Below are positions 23,346-35,254 of a DNA stretch of 64,000 bases, in pieces. The number at the start of each line of letters is the position of its first letter. The stretch's first letter is position 1. Origin of the DNA: Ochotona curzoniae (Eukaryota > Chordata > Mammalia > Lagomorpha > Ochotonidae); assembly GCF_017591425.1 (NCBI RefSeq), contig NW_024466512.1, forward strand, positions 16,743,001-16,807,000, written 5' to 3'. A program made the translations under genes and the position numbers. Below the pieces are notes generated by a model, which saw nothing but the letters and a program-made list of their open reading frames with translations, made no database searches and was not told the origin of the DNA.

Positions 23346-23638
23346 TTTATAAAAGAAATTATTTGGAAGACCGAATTACAGAGACAAGAGGAAAGAGAAT
23401 CATCCATCTGCTGATTCATTCCCCAATTGTCTGCCACAGCCTTTAGTTGGACTGTTCCAAAGTCAGAAACCAGGACTACTTTTGCAGGGGCAAAGCATTT
23501 GGACTGTGTTCAATTGCTTTCCCAGGCTCGTTAGCAGGGACCTGAGAGAACAGGATTGAAAGTAGAGCACTCAGGACGAGACCTGGCATCCATATGCGAT
23601 ACAGGTGTCACAGGTAGAGACTAAGCTGCCCAAGGGGA
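23346..23638 (-). mobile_element. C-SINE, older subfamily, antisense
   Basis: AAAGAAATTATTTGGAAGACCGAATTACAG, TGATTCATTCCCCAATTG, AACCAGGACTAC, ATTGCTTTCCCAGGCTCGTTAGCAGGGACC, ATCCATATGCGATACAGG. Tail, body and head are in order but diverged. Confidence 0.8.
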
Positions 23639-23641
23639 CAC

Positions 23642-23936
23642 TCTCACTTTTAGTCTTTAATTATATAAGTAGAGGAACAAAGAGGGCCTCCATTTGCTCA
23701 TGCACTCCTGGCATACCTTCAAAGGCTGGCATAGGCGGAGGCTGCAGCCAGGAGCTGGTAATACAGTTCCAGGCTTCCACATAACAGGCAGGAACGCACT
23801 CACTGGAGCCATCACTGTACCTCCCAGGGTCTGTATTAGCATGAATTTGGAGCTCAGATCTGAACACTGCCATCAAACCAAGGTGTTCTGACATAGGGTA
23901 TGGATGTCTTAGCCAATGATTTAACCTCTAGGCCAA
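23642..23936 (-). mobile_element. Old tRNA-derived SINE, antisense
   Basis: Body AGGCTGCAGCCAGGAGCTGG and TTGGAGCTCAGATCTGAACAC, and head ATGGATGTCTTAGCCAATGATTTAACCTCTAGGCCAAACAGC, the complement of a tRNA-like A-box region. More diverged than the neighbouring C-SINE and placed back to back with it. Confidence 0.6.
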
Positions 23937-24084
23937 ACAGCTGCACTGAAATTAGTCATCTTAAGTAAAAGATAAAGTAAATAATTTTGTTAGAGTTCAC
24001 TCTAACGTGGGCAGAAGCAGGAATTTATGTTCCACTAACACATGGATATCTTCAAAGGCTTTACAGAGCTGCATCCCATCAATG

Positions 24085-24235
24085 CTAAAACTGAAGTTTA
24101 GCCCACCCGTTCATTGTACAGGTCTGCAGAATGTGTAATAGATTCTAAACCGAATTTCCAACGTATGGCAGAGCTAGGAATCAAAAACAGAACTGAAATG
24201 AAAGGCCAAAAATCTTCATTCATTACACTAAATTG
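24085..24235 (-). mobile_element. Possible MIR fragment
   Basis: The sequence around TATGGCAGAGCTAGGAATCAAAAAC (24163-24187) resembles the antisense MIR segment GTGGCAGAGCCGGGATTCGAACCC. Otherwise heavily diverged. Confidence 0.35.
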
Positions 24236-25985
24236 CCATTGCAAAATTACTCCGTATCATGACAAATGGTTTTAAAAATTAAACTCACAGATGATGTTGC
24301 CTGGAAAATTTGGAGTTCATCCATGCATAAACTTGCTGTTAGAGTAGCCCTGGCTCGTTGCACATCCTGAATTTGAAGCAAATTGCTTAAGATGCAACAT
24401 GTGAAACAAGTATATGAATTAAGTCTGACTCATGATATAACCAAGATAATTCTATTTTTTACCTTTCATTCTTCTAAAATTATTTAATAGAGCATTCTCT
24501 GACACAAAATGAAAATTTCCAAGGCCCATGACTTTAATTTTCTCTTTCTTGTTGTAGAAAATCTTAATGGAAACCACCAAGCAGTCTCAAATCTGAAAGT
24601 AGACTCCAAATCCAAGCTTGGGAATCTTATACATCATTGAAGCCTGGGTGCTGTCCAGTTGGAGACTGCTTCAGGCTCAGGCAGCACAGAGAGCAATGGA
24701 GTCGTTGTAGACTTCTGGACTTGCCTCTCTTTTCTACAGCCACTCTTGAGCTTCCTCAAATGTCATCTGGGGAATATGCACAGCCCACTGATCTGAATTT
24801 GGTATCAGTTAACCTCAGTCATCTTGGATAATCTCCTTGAAAACAGGTGAGAAGTTAAAATGTCCCTTTGATTGGCATGTGTCACTGTTCTTTAGCGAAG
24901 CGTTCATAAAGGCATCTGCCTCTCTTGCCTCTGGTGCTCCCAAAGAAATTGTAATGACCATTTGAGCCATCCTATGCATGCTTTGTCATTTCTGTTTCTC
25001 AGAGCTATGTGTGTGAATTCAAAACATCATGTTCCTTTTAACCAGAACAAGGATATTAGAGAACTAAAGGAGTTGGTAGAAGATGGTTCATTTTCAAAAC
25101 TAATATGAAATGACAAAGCTAAAGTGTGTTATGTCATTTTTAGACTAAGTTCCCAGAATGTGCATATTATGAAAAATGTTGCATGGGTTTCAAAATTGTA
25201 CTGAGTAATAAAGCTGATTAGATTCCATCTCTTCTACAAACTTATTGAAGTTCTTATGTATTTTGATGCAATGTAAACATATTTTGATATTTCGCCAAAC
25301 ATAATTTAGAAATATAACAGTCTAAATTGTCCCCACACTGAGTCTTGTTCTACATTTTAGTTAATTGACGTTTTAATCAGTATGTTTTTACTATCTCTCC
25401 ATATTCAGATATTATGCATGTAAATATGTATATATTGATATATATATATTTATATGTATATGTTCTACTAATTTGTTTCACTAGTCTCATTTGTAGCTTG
25501 ATTTTATATGTTATTTTATGGAAGCATGTTGTAATCAATATAATAATATGAAAGCTGCAAAGTAATGTGTCATCACCTGTACTCACAGTGAAGAGGGATT
25601 AGGACGAACTGGAGGGAATGCTATAGGAGGCTTTTCTTCTTTGTGTTTTCTATGAATCTAAAACCTACTTTTGTTTTTATAAATGGCATCTGTCTCCTGC
25701 CACCTGAATATCATTTGAAGATTCTGTAAGAACCAAAGTATTAAATATTTTTTTTAATGTAGAAAGCATTTGCAGAGTGGTATCCGCAAAATATGAGGGG
25801 ATGGACAAACAACCGTTTAATCTGTAATACAGAACTGATAGAGAATATATGCATTTGATATACTGCATTATGTTTTTCACATAGTGAGCATGACAACTAT
25901 CCTTTACGCAACACAGAAAGTCACCATGTAACCTTCCCTTTTGCTTGTTACTGTTTTAACCTTTTACTTCTTGCAATTACTGATA
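24236..25985. other. Unassigned AT-rich DNA
   Basis: No recognised repeat. Holds the weak exon-like segment at 24558, an AATAAA at 25206-25211 and a TATATA tract at 25420-25460. Confidence 0.45.
24558..24640 (+). other. Possible terminal exon (weak)
   Basis: A strong pyrimidine-rich acceptor (TTCTCTTTCTTGTTGTAG) ends at 24557. In the frame entered at phase 1 the segment reads NLNGNHQAVSNL ... KSKLGNLIHH and stops with TGA at 24638-24640. The AKNPKWRHCNSAP frame of 13064-13104 feeds it in phase with a Glu codon at the junction. An AATAAA at 25206 could serve as polyadenylation signal. Alternatively, GTGAGA at about 24846 would make it internal. No protein is recognised, and a short alternative frame (phase 0) also ends at a stop after 12 codons. 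Confidence 0.2.
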
Positions 25986-25989
25986 TTCA

Positions 25990-28640
25990 TGAAGAAATGA
26001 AATACTATACTAGGCTGTGATGAACTGTCTGCCTCAGTGTGCAAAAGCCTCTGGGATTGATACAACCCCTTTTATTTCCAGTTGTGCTCCGGTTGCCTGT
26101 TCTTTCAGAGCCTCATCCGGGCAGTCATCACAAATGATGCCAGCATCTCCAGATGATTCCTCTCTGTTTTCATCTGGTAGTTGTATAGTTTTAGGGCTTA
26201 TTGTATAGTTTTTAGTTCTTCCTTCCATACTTAGTTGATTCTTGTATAACGTCATTCTTCTGTGTATGTATATCCCATTTTACTGGCACCGTTTATTGGA
26301 AAGATATTCCTGGCACTTCTGCAAACAATAACATCTGTGTGGATGCGGTTTGACATCAGAGCTCTCTATTCTGTTCCCTGTAGGTGCTTCTCATATCAGC
26401 ACAGTGCTTCTCAGTTACTATACCTTCGTCGTATGCTTAAAACCAGTTATTGTGATGCCTGCAGCTTGATTTTTTTTCTTTGTTTCTTCTTTCCCCTCAG
26501 TATTACTTTGGCAGTACTGAGTCTTTTGAGATGCATATAAATTATAAGTTAGTGTTTTTCGAATTCTTTGAAGAAAGTTATTTTACTTTTCTAGGTGTCA
26601 CATGGGCATTTTGTTCCTCCATTCCTTCTCCCACACTTAACTTAGCGCTTACTGTTTATTTTGTAATGTAACATTTAGATCCCTTTTATGAGTCACCATA
26701 TTTTCAGTAATTACTTATTGATTGTCCTAATGTGTAGCTATTTCTTTTAACTTACAAACCAGCTTTGGATTTATACAAACTGAAATCCAGTTAGACACAA
26801 AGCCTGCTCCTGTGCAGCAATGCCTCCATTTTTTTTTTCTAAATTGCATATACAGGTTAGTTGGGGTGTGTGTATGTTTTTAAAATAAACAGTTTTGAAA
26901 ACACAAAACTGTATTTTAACTCATTACTTCAGAGCAGCAAGGAAGGAAAGAAAAGTGTGCTCATGACTTTTGTTTTATGAACCTTTATAATGAACATCTT
27001 CTGTTTTCCTCATTTTTCCCTTGAGTTGCAGTTACCATATGGAGTCATTTCCTCTTCTCATTACTCCTTTGCTCTCACCCACCTTATTTATGCTGTTATT
27101 GGCAAGCATATGTTATAATTCTAAAAATGTATCAGATACATATTTTTGACATTAGTTAAGAGAGGAAAGCGGGCGAATATGCATTTATACTCTTTTGTCA
27201 TTTCAGATCTATCTTTAAGGATGTACTTTGCGTTTTCATATCTATTTGAACTGCTCTCTGTGGTTATACCTATTTGACTTGAAGAATGTTGGTATTCTTC
27301 ATAGAGTGGAAATATAAGCAGCAAATTCTCTGTTTTGTTATTTGTTCATCTGAGAATGTCTCTATGTTGCCTTCGTTTTGAAGGAATTCTCAACTGCTGT
27401 TTTTTCCTTTGATCACAATAAGTCATCTCATCGATTTCCAGTCCTCATCAAATCGGCTGTTAATCTTACTGCTTGATCCCTTCCAAGTGATACGTTCTTT
27501 ACTTTGCTCCTTTCAAGATTTTTTTTTTCTGTCCTTGTCTTGAGTAGTCCTTCTATGATGTGTCTGTTTGTGAATGTCTTTGCTTTTATCTTGGTGTTGG
27601 TTGAGCTTCCTGAATGTGTGGATTTAAGGTTTTCAACACCTCAAGGAACGTTTTGGCCATCTTTTTTGATGCTGCTTTCTCTCACCTCTCTTTCTCCTCA
27701 TCCCATGGCATGTAAGTGGTGTGTTTATGCGTCTCACATTTATTTGAGGCTCTATTTAGTGCTCTTCATTTTTGTTTCTTTTTCTGCCCCTAGAGTGGCA
27801 TAATCTCTGTGGATCTGTCTCAAGTCCTATGTTGCTTTACCCTGCTAGTTCAAAGCTCTCATCAAGCCTCTGTAGTGAGTCTTTATTTTAATTATATATA
27901 CTACATACCCCTAGATGATTTCGATTTCTTTTTGATATTGTCTATCTGGTGAAATAATGCCATCCTACTTTTCTTTTAGTTGATGGTTTCCTTTAATTCT
28001 TTGAGCAAGTTTATTACGGCTACCTTCAACTCTGCTAAATATCATATAACTGCCAGTTTCTGCTATAACTGGGTTCCATTTCATTGTACTTTATACATGT
28101 GAAAGCGTGTTTTTCCCAATGTGTGATGATTTCAGGTGCTGTGTTGTAGTAGTTCTAAGTATTGTTTCCCCTCTGATGATTTATTACTGTCGTCTGTTGG
28201 GTTGGTTGCTTAGTAAAGCTGGGGTTATTTTTGTGGGGTCTGCGCCAGCCCCCAGCTCCTGCAGTGTGCTGCATCTGATGTTGCTTCTGCAGATGTACAG
28301 ATCATGTTACGCCCACGGTCGCCCCAGATGGAGCAGGTGTGTTGTGGTCTTCGACAACTAGTTCACAACACAAGCTTGAAATCCTCATCTCACTCTCGCA
28401 CGTGGTCATTTCTGCCCATGTGTGACACTCACTTACCATCACCTGGGACAAAAGTGGAGGCAGTATTGCGCTGTTGCATAACCAGAACCTTCACTGAACG
28501 AGGTCACTCTCTTAGTCACTTGCTTCTGTTGCTCTTGCACTGCAACTCTTGGCCTTTCCAGTACGTCTTTGCTCTTTGGCGTCCCATGCACAGACAATAA
28601 GGACAGGTAGCACCTGAACACGGGCCCTGTGTGTTTGTAT
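25990..28640 (-). mobile_element. Antisense LINE-1 remnant with pieces of ORF2, ORF1 and 5' region
   Basis: 25990-26600 matches antisense ORF2: on the minus strand a CAAAT/AACT-ACCAGATGAAAAC zone and an AGGCTTTTGCACAC zone, and on the plus strand GCTCTCTATTCTGTTCCCTG at 26361 and TGTGATGCCTGCAGCTTGATT at 26451. 27370-28100 follows antisense ORF1 of old L1M/HAL1-type elements: AATCGGCTGTTAATCTTACTGCTTGATCCC (27451-27480), TTTCAAGATT, TTGAGCTTCCTGAATGTGTGGATT (27601). Most of ORF2 between them is missing or unrecognisable. Both frames are broken. 28100-28640 is GC-richer and may be the 5' UTR. An ORF2-less HAL1 plus a separate L1 fragment is an alternative. Confidence 0.65.
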
Positions 28641-29400
28641 TCCTCACCCTCTGTTCAGTGCTTGGGCAAGACAGTGAAGAGGCAAGCTAAGATGCTTTGC
28701 ATTTTTAATTTGTGGGCTTTCGACAGTTCCAGGAGCGGTGAGGCCTAGCAGTAATGGAATATGAACAGAGAAGCCAGGAAGAGGTGAATGTTTGCAGTTT
28801 TGTAAGTATGTCCAGATTGATTCCTGCATGCCTCTTAGGATCTTTGTAATGCTAGGAAAGTTGAACATAGGTCTTCAGTTTAACGGACAGATTTTTATGG
28901 TAATGACCATTGTTCATCTCAGGGTTTCAATTCAAACCGGATTGCCACAATAACTCCATTTGCTAATTCCTAGTGGGCCATGCCATTGCCAGGCATGATT
29001 CATAGACTCCTAAATGCATCCTGAACTTGTCTGGCGTGCTCTTTCTCACACCCGGCAAGAGTGCTAGGGCTTTCTCAGTTAGCTCTTCTCCCTGAGCACA
29101 TAAAGTGGTAGCCAATACCTCTGTTGTTTGCAGAGATGTGGGGCAGCAGGTGGGGGATATCCAATCCTTCACAGATCAATCCAGTGAAGCTTGGACTCAC
29201 TTGAAGGAGTAGTTCCTCAGATCAGCATGGGATGTTTATTTGACCCAGGATGACTCTTTACAACCTGCAAAATCCTCATTTCTGTCCATGTTGCTAGCCA
29301 GGTGACTACGTAGCAACCAAGCAGTCTTTCTCGTAATCACGTTTCAAAGAAACATTGACTTGTCAGAATAACCATAGGCTTCATCTTTACTATACTTGTA
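28641..29400. other. Unassigned DNA
   Basis: No recognised gene or repeat; could be the 5' flank of the L1 remnant or another old element. Confidence 0.4.
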
Positions 29401-29439
29401 AATAAATCAGTTCTCTTGGGAGAAAAGAGTGGGGTTGAC

Positions 29440-29697
29440 ACTCCATGTTCTGTGGCCTGCTTCTCCTTGAGGCAGAATATCAGGTCCACTGCTCTGGTGC
29501 TGTAGATCACAGATGGGGCCTTATCTCAGTCTCCCATTTAAGTGGCAGAGGCACACGTACCTGGGCTATTCTCTGCTGCTTTTCTCAGACCATCAGATAA
29601 CAGCTGGATAAGAAACCAAATCGCTGGGAGTGAACCAGTGGCCATAGGTGAGACTGGCATTTCAGGCAGCAGCTTTACCCACTACACAGCAAATATA
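29440..29697 (-). mobile_element. Possible old SINE, antisense
   Basis: The pattern ACAGCTGGATAAGAAACC ... GGGAGTGAACCAGTGGCCATAGG ... GCAGCAGCTTTACCCACTACACAGC resembles the head of an antisense tRNA-derived SINE. Tail not clear. Confidence 0.45.
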
Positions 29698-29699
29698 GT

Positions 29700-31320
29700 C
29701 CCAGAATTGAGGTGTATTTTTACACCTCCATTGAATTTCAGTAAGAGCAACTACGGAAAGCAAAATGAAAGTGAACTGTTGTATTTTGAAATGAGCATTA
29801 GTCTTAGCGTTAAATGTATTGATTGTCTTCTGTTTTCTTTTTCTGTTAGTTGTGTATTTTATAGTCCTTCTTATGTTGTGCTGTTCACACACACAGTGTA
29901 CTTGAAAAGGAAAGAGTAAGGCTTGAAGAAAAGACGCTAAATTATTACTTTACTGTTATCTACAGTGTTTTTGAAAACAGAAAGAAATTTCTATTTTGAG
30001 AGCAAAGAATCCCCAGATCCTTTCTATCATTTATGCACCACAACTAAGGTTTCTGTGTCTATTTTGGTTTTTGTTGGTAGAGTACAAAGTGTTTTGTCAG
30101 GATAAGCCCTTTCTCCTGGGTGATAACAGTATTTCTGGAAGAATATTCTAGGCGTCTTTAATGATTGAACTTGCCAAGTAACTATTTAGGGAAATCTCTG
30201 ACTCCTGGAAGTACACAGGATATAGTTACACTGCATCCATTTACTCTTATTTATACAGGTTTATAAAATAACTCAGCTGTGTCTTTGAAAAACATACTAT
30301 ACAAAAGAGCTTGTATAAACTACACTTCCTTGAAAAAGTCAGAAAACATTATTGATGCGTAACTGGCTGCTTTCTCCAAGAGGTTTTACTGTAGTTCTAT
30401 AGATTGTAATTTTTCGGTGTAGTTACTGTTAAGGCAACATGGTATGATCATGTTTTTATTGATTCTTCTGCAAGCGTGCCATGATGCAAACATCATAAAA
30501 TATACATAGGCAAGCTAAGAACACTAACACCACCAAATGATAGAACGTTACCGGCCAACAATTTTATGTGTGTCATCCATCACTGACTGAAAGGACATTA
30601 GCATGCCACATAGCTGTATTTATATTTTAAAGATGAATGTTTTCTAACTTATAGTTATAACCATTATTGATTATTGATCCCCTGTACATTGGGAAATATT
30701 GTTTCTTTCATATAGAACACAAAGGAGTTTTTCCAAAGATTCTTTAAAGCTTTAAAACTCATCTTTCTAAACTAAACCATCTTATTGAACATGTTTCAAT
30801 TTTGAAAAATAATTTGCAATTTTGAAATCCATTTTCCTCCCTAAAATCTTTATTTGAGCCTTATAACAGCAGCAGGAAAGCTTGTTTGCCAAAGATTATC
30901 ATCATGTAGTTGAAGATTTTTAGGCTTAGAAAAAGATTTTAAAGATCATTTAATCCAACGCTTTCACGTTGTTTTATCTTATGTATACTATTTTGCAATT
31001 TTACGTTAAAATATACCTTTTGTTCAGTTGCTACACATAACAACATCTTACATAATCATCATATAGTTTCAAAACTAGAAAATTAATGGTGCTGTGATAT
31101 GAACAATTTTTTCACGGGCCTTATTCAACTGGACTCAATGATACCTTTTTCCCAGGCCATCAGCATGGCCTTTTTCTAGTCTAGAATCCAGTTCAGAACA
31201 CAGCAGTTGACTTCTTGTGCGTTGTGTCACCTTCAGTCTGGGACAGGTCCTCAGTCTTCTTTCACGGTTCTGACACTTTCAAGGAGCATCGGTTCCTTCT
31301 CTGGCAGAGAGCTCTTCAGT
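29700..31320. other. Unassigned AT-rich DNA
   Basis: No gene recognised. Frames of 76 and 125 codons on opposite strands at 29542-29919 overlap each other and the old SINE. Confidence 0.45.
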
Positions 31321-31322
31321 CA

Positions 31323-31626
31323 GCCTGGCTTTGTGGGTGATAGACAAGGCACCTGCCTGTGTGGCTGGCATTGAACATGGGTGTGATTCAAGTCTCAGCT
31401 GCTCCACTGACAGTTCAGCTCCATGCTGATGGCCTGGGAAAGGCAGTAGAAGGTGACCTAAGTGTTTTGGTCCTTGACATCCACATAGGGGAATTGAGTA
31501 AAGCTATAACATCCCAGCACTGGCCGCTGTGGTCACTTGGGAAGTCAATCGACAGACAGGATCAATCTCTCTGTCTCTGCCTCCTCACTGTAACTCTGTC
31601 TTTTAAATAAATCTTTTAAAAAAAGA
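31323..31626 (+). mobile_element. C-SINE, older rabbit-like subfamily, sense
   Basis: Head GGCTTTGTGGGTGATAGACAAGGC, body GGCCTGGGAAAGGCAGTAGAAGG, CACTGGCCGCTGTGGTCACTTGG, pyrimidine block CTCTCTGTCTCTGCCTCC, and tail CTGTCTTTTAAATAAATCTTTTAAAAAAAG. The TTTAAATAAATC tail differs from the CCAATAAAAATAAATAAATC tail of the younger copies. Confidence 0.85.
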
Positions 31627-31639
31627 GACAAAGTTCCTT

Positions 31640-33300
31640 ACTTGCAACCCGTTCATTTCCAAGCTTTAGTCACTGATGATTCTCTAATCTAGGGACCTTG
31701 TTCAAAAGTCAGAAGGTGTTTTCCTCCCCAAGTTTCCAAAGGCATGTCAGCAGGCTAGAAGGGTTTCGGGTGGGGATAGAAAGAGGAACAGTTACCTAAC
31801 AAATGACATAAATATAGGTTACTTGTTTGCTGATGAATCTGACCCAGGACGGATGTTGTGGTGTTTTTGAGGGAGCCACAATGTGTGTCCCAAAACATTT
31901 AGAGCACAACTAGGAACAGAGCACTAGAAAACTTTCAACTGGGGTTGTGTAAGACTGGTTTTACACAGAAAGAATGCTATCAAACAAAGTGTGGCAAATA
32001 CACAGATGATTAAGCTCCTGTATGTCACCACTACCCCCTCCCCACCCACCCCAACACTCAACCCCACCCCACCCCATCTTTGGGGTTTCCATAAGACAGG
32101 AAACATTTTGCAGTGTGGATTACATCAAAATCCCAGTGCCCAGCGACTGGAGCAAAAGAGCAAGAAGTCCTCTATCCTTGGCCTCACCAAAACCCTGGGG
32201 AGTCCACTGTGGGAGGCAGAGGGCAGGAGAGGTTTGGCATCCCTAGTGGATGTTAGCCCACTGCAGCGAGCAGATAAAAACAGGCAGAGCCTAGGGGCTC
32301 CTGCAGCTCCCTGCTCCGGGTCCAGCACCTGGGCTCTGCAGGCTGCAGGGAGGGAGGAATTCCCTGATACTGCCAGCTCCAGCTCGCAAGGCTGCGTCTG
32401 CATTGCTCTGCCATGGCAGCTACCTGGCACTGCTTCGACCCACAGCTCAGACAGTGTGGCCCAAGTTGAACAGAGCTGCGATCCAGAGCGCCTCCTTCTC
32501 CTCCTTCCTGGGATGGGAGAAGTTGACACTGGTTGGGGCTCCACAACAGGAAGGCTCTTCACTCCTTGGGGATGGTGCTGGGCTCTTGGGGTTCTCTCTT
32601 CTACCAGTTCCCTGTGCCACAGTGGTCTGACCCCTGGGGATTCATGGAGAGGTCTGAAAAGTGAAAGTAACAAAGCAGAATGCCTCTGAGGATTTAGGGC
32701 AACTGGATCCTGGGACTTCAGAATGAAGAGAAGAAAAGGACTAAAAGCCTGCACACAAAGACTGCCCCCTCAGGGGGTCTGATGGCCTTGGCAGGTGAAT
32801 CTGGAAAAAAGAGAAGGTGGGGTCAGTGGGTGAGGGTTGGAAATGTTGAAGTGGGGGGGTCCTGTGTAGAGGAAATTGGAGGCTTCTAACTTGGAATGTG
32901 TGCAGAATAAAGACTTTATCCACCTTCTTCAGGAATTCTATCACTCCCAAGATGTGCCTCCTGCTTTCAGGGACCACCTAGTCCTCCAAGCTCCAGCCTG
33001 AAATGGATTTTCAAGTAAGCATGCAAATCTCCACTTTGAAGACCAGGTAAAGGGTGTGGTAGCAGGGTGATAGTGCCTGCAGTGTGGAGGTGAAAGTGTT
33101 AACTCTGAAGTCGGTCAGGTATTTCCAGTGACTATTCTTTGCTGACTCCCAGCTGTTAGCCCAGGTCCCTTTAGGGCTGCGATTCAGGGTCAACCCATAG
33201 TATCATGTATCTTGACACACTGCTGTAAAGCCTGGCATTTCTAGCTATCTCTACCTTTCCAACACTTAGGTGTCCCTCATCTCATTCTTGGGATTTCTTG
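31640..33300. other. GC-rich block with LTR-like promoter and polyadenylation signals
   Basis: The block holds the longest frames in the window: 232 codons plus (31991-32689) and 209 codons minus (32125-32754), overlapping almost completely. Both translations are Ser/Pro/Gly/Leu-rich with no domain or family resemblance, and being open on both strands argues against coding. A GATAAAAAC TATA-like box (32273-32281) and AATAAA followed by GACTTTATC (32906) suggest an LTR or another retroelement end. A C-rich run of CCCCACCCCACCCC type lies at 32036-32078. I could not find target duplications, so the LTR idea is inference. Confidence 0.4.
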
Positions 33301-34065
33301 AATGCTTTCATCTCACAGAAAGAACCATGGCAAAGCATCACACACTGCTTGGACCTGTCTGATTTTTAGCTGAAAGTTAAGACTTTTGGAATATCTTCAT
33401 TAAAGGTAAGAATTGATAGTTCTGATAGGCTGTGGAATAAAGAGCAGTGACTAGTTTCCAAGGGCAAGAACCTGTTGCTTCTGCATCACTCATTTTGTAT
33501 GGCTTACATACTGTAATCTAATTTGATATAATATTTGCTGTTTTATGGTGTGTGTGTATGTTAGATTTTCTGTTACAGAGTTCAGAACAGCTAACCAATT
33601 TTAGTTAATCCTTATGAAATTTTTGTTAAGTATATGATAAGCATTAATTTTTTATTCTAAATGTATCTTAAATATTTCTTCCTTTATAAGCTAATGGGAC
33701 GCTGAGAAACTCACATTATTTAAAGTCTGTCTGTAATATTACTTATCTTGGCTGAATTTCTAGGAGGAGAAATTTTGGTTACAGAAGCTTCATTATCTCT
33801 TGAAAAAGTGATGTTTTGAATTTTCTTTTATCACGCTTCATTTCATAGCTCTAGTAGTGATTACATTTTCTCCCATGCTCCCCTCAAGCTTAGTCTTCAA
33901 ATGCAAAGTCAAGTTGTCATGAAACACAAGGTGTTACCAAAGAAACACAAGATGTGGAGGCAGGTAGACCTATACTCAAATATCAGATGTCCTTAATACC
34001 CAGCCATCCAGCCCTGTTGACAGATAGGCAGTACCTTATTTTCCCTTCACTGTGGAACTCCGTAT
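33301..34065. other. Unassigned AT-rich DNA
   Basis: No repeat recognised. An acceptor/donor pair near 33369-33405 enclosing 36 nt was considered too short to call. Confidence 0.45.
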
Positions 34066-34620
34066 TTTTTTTTTATTGTTATTCTTTTTCTTGATACAGT
34101 TTTGTAGGGGTAGGGATTTCCTCCTCCATCTCATGTTCCTTCTTTCCTTTTATCCTCCCCCACTCAACTGCTTCCCATGTATTATTATAAGAGTATAGTA
34201 CTTCAGCAAGAGTCACAAGTCCAACATTGGGCTACTTATTAAGTGTATCATGGTATTGTAGCTATAGGCAATGGTAAAAAAATTTAGTATCATATTGGCA
34301 AGGTGTATTTAACAGCTTCATTAGAAGTCCTGCATTTATTCAGGAGTAGAAATGCATACTGCAATGTATCTTTCACTCCCCAGTATGCTAGTCTCCATTA
34401 TATAGTTCCTCTAAGTGAATATATGTCTATGCATGTTTACCTATATGTCTAATTTGTGTTACATTTTTCCTGAATGTTGCCTATATCAGCAAGAACATAT
34501 GATATTTGTCCTTTTGGGATTGACTTCTGTCACTGAATAAAATGGTCTCTAGCTGGAGCCATTTTGTTGCAAATGAGAGGATTTCTTTCTTTTTAATGGT
34601 GGAGTAGTAGTCCTAGAGCA
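34066..34620 (-). mobile_element. Lagomorph LINE-1 3' end, antisense, 5'-truncated
   Basis: The plus strand begins with the reversed poly(A) (ATTTTTTTTTTATTGTTATTC) and the reversed 3' UTR. It ends with CATATGATATTTGTCCTTTTGGGATTGACTTCTGTCACTGAATAAAATGG (34497-34545) and GGAGCCATTTTGTTGCAAATGAGAGG, the antisense of the classic ORF2/3' UTR junction. Truncated at about 34620. The terminal motif order agrees with the sense copy at 3736-3830. Confidence 0.82.
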
Positions 34621-34916
34621 GATGCAACAGTTTCTAAGAAGCTTCACCCTGATCTCAGACCAAAGTGGCTGAGTACCCTGTACTTGCAAGATAAGGCTCT
34701 GGGTATTCTGAAGTGCTACATTGATCTTGACCCCTGATTTAAGAGTGAGCCTTACATTTCACATGATTAGGTCTTTTCCTGATGTTCCTATAGTGTGTGT
34801 GTGTGTATGTTCCCTGACATTTGCAAGCAATTGCTTAGTTTGGATATTAATATCCATAATAGGATATAGGAGAGGAGCAGTCATTGTTGTTTAAATAAAT
34901 CATTTTTCAGGTTTTT

Positions 34917-35250
34917 TTTAAGATTTATTTATTTTTATTGGAATGGCAAATTTACAGAGAAAAGGAGAGACAGAGAAAGCTTTCTGTCAGCTAATTGACT
35001 CCCCAAGTGGCCATAGTGATCAGAGTTGAGCCAATCCAAAGCCAGGGGACAGAAGCCAGGAGCTTCCCCCAGGTCTCCCATGCAGGTGCAGGACCACAAG
35101 GCTTTGATCCATCCTCTACTGCTTTCCCAGGCCACAGTCAGAGGGCTGGATGGGAAGTGGAGCAGCTAGGAGCACAACTAGGTACTCATATAAGATCCTA
35201 GTGGCATGTAAGGCAAGAATTCAGTCACCAAGCCATTGTGCCAGTCACAG
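34917..35250 (-). mobile_element. C-SINE, antisense, full length
   Basis: Reversed tail TTAAGATTTATTTATTTTTATTGG, body CAGGTCTCCCATGCAGGTGCAGG, CTTTCCCAGGCCACAGTCAG, and head CACCAAGCCATTGTGCCAG. Confidence 0.92.
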
Positions 35251-35254
35251 GTTC

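Noticed and set aside
26034..26255. Minus-strand frame with a convincing-looking acidic peptide (residues such as PDENREESSGDAG).
   Set aside because: The surrounding sequence aligns with decayed LINE-1 ORF2, and the peptide is out of frame with that ORF after an indel.
34935..35135. Short open frames such as MAWESSRGW and similar peptides in many places (also 9018-9276, 35660-36075, 40956-41267, 45409-45597, 63631-63837).
   Set aside because: They are translations of C-SINE copies, sense or antisense, and recur wherever the repeat does.
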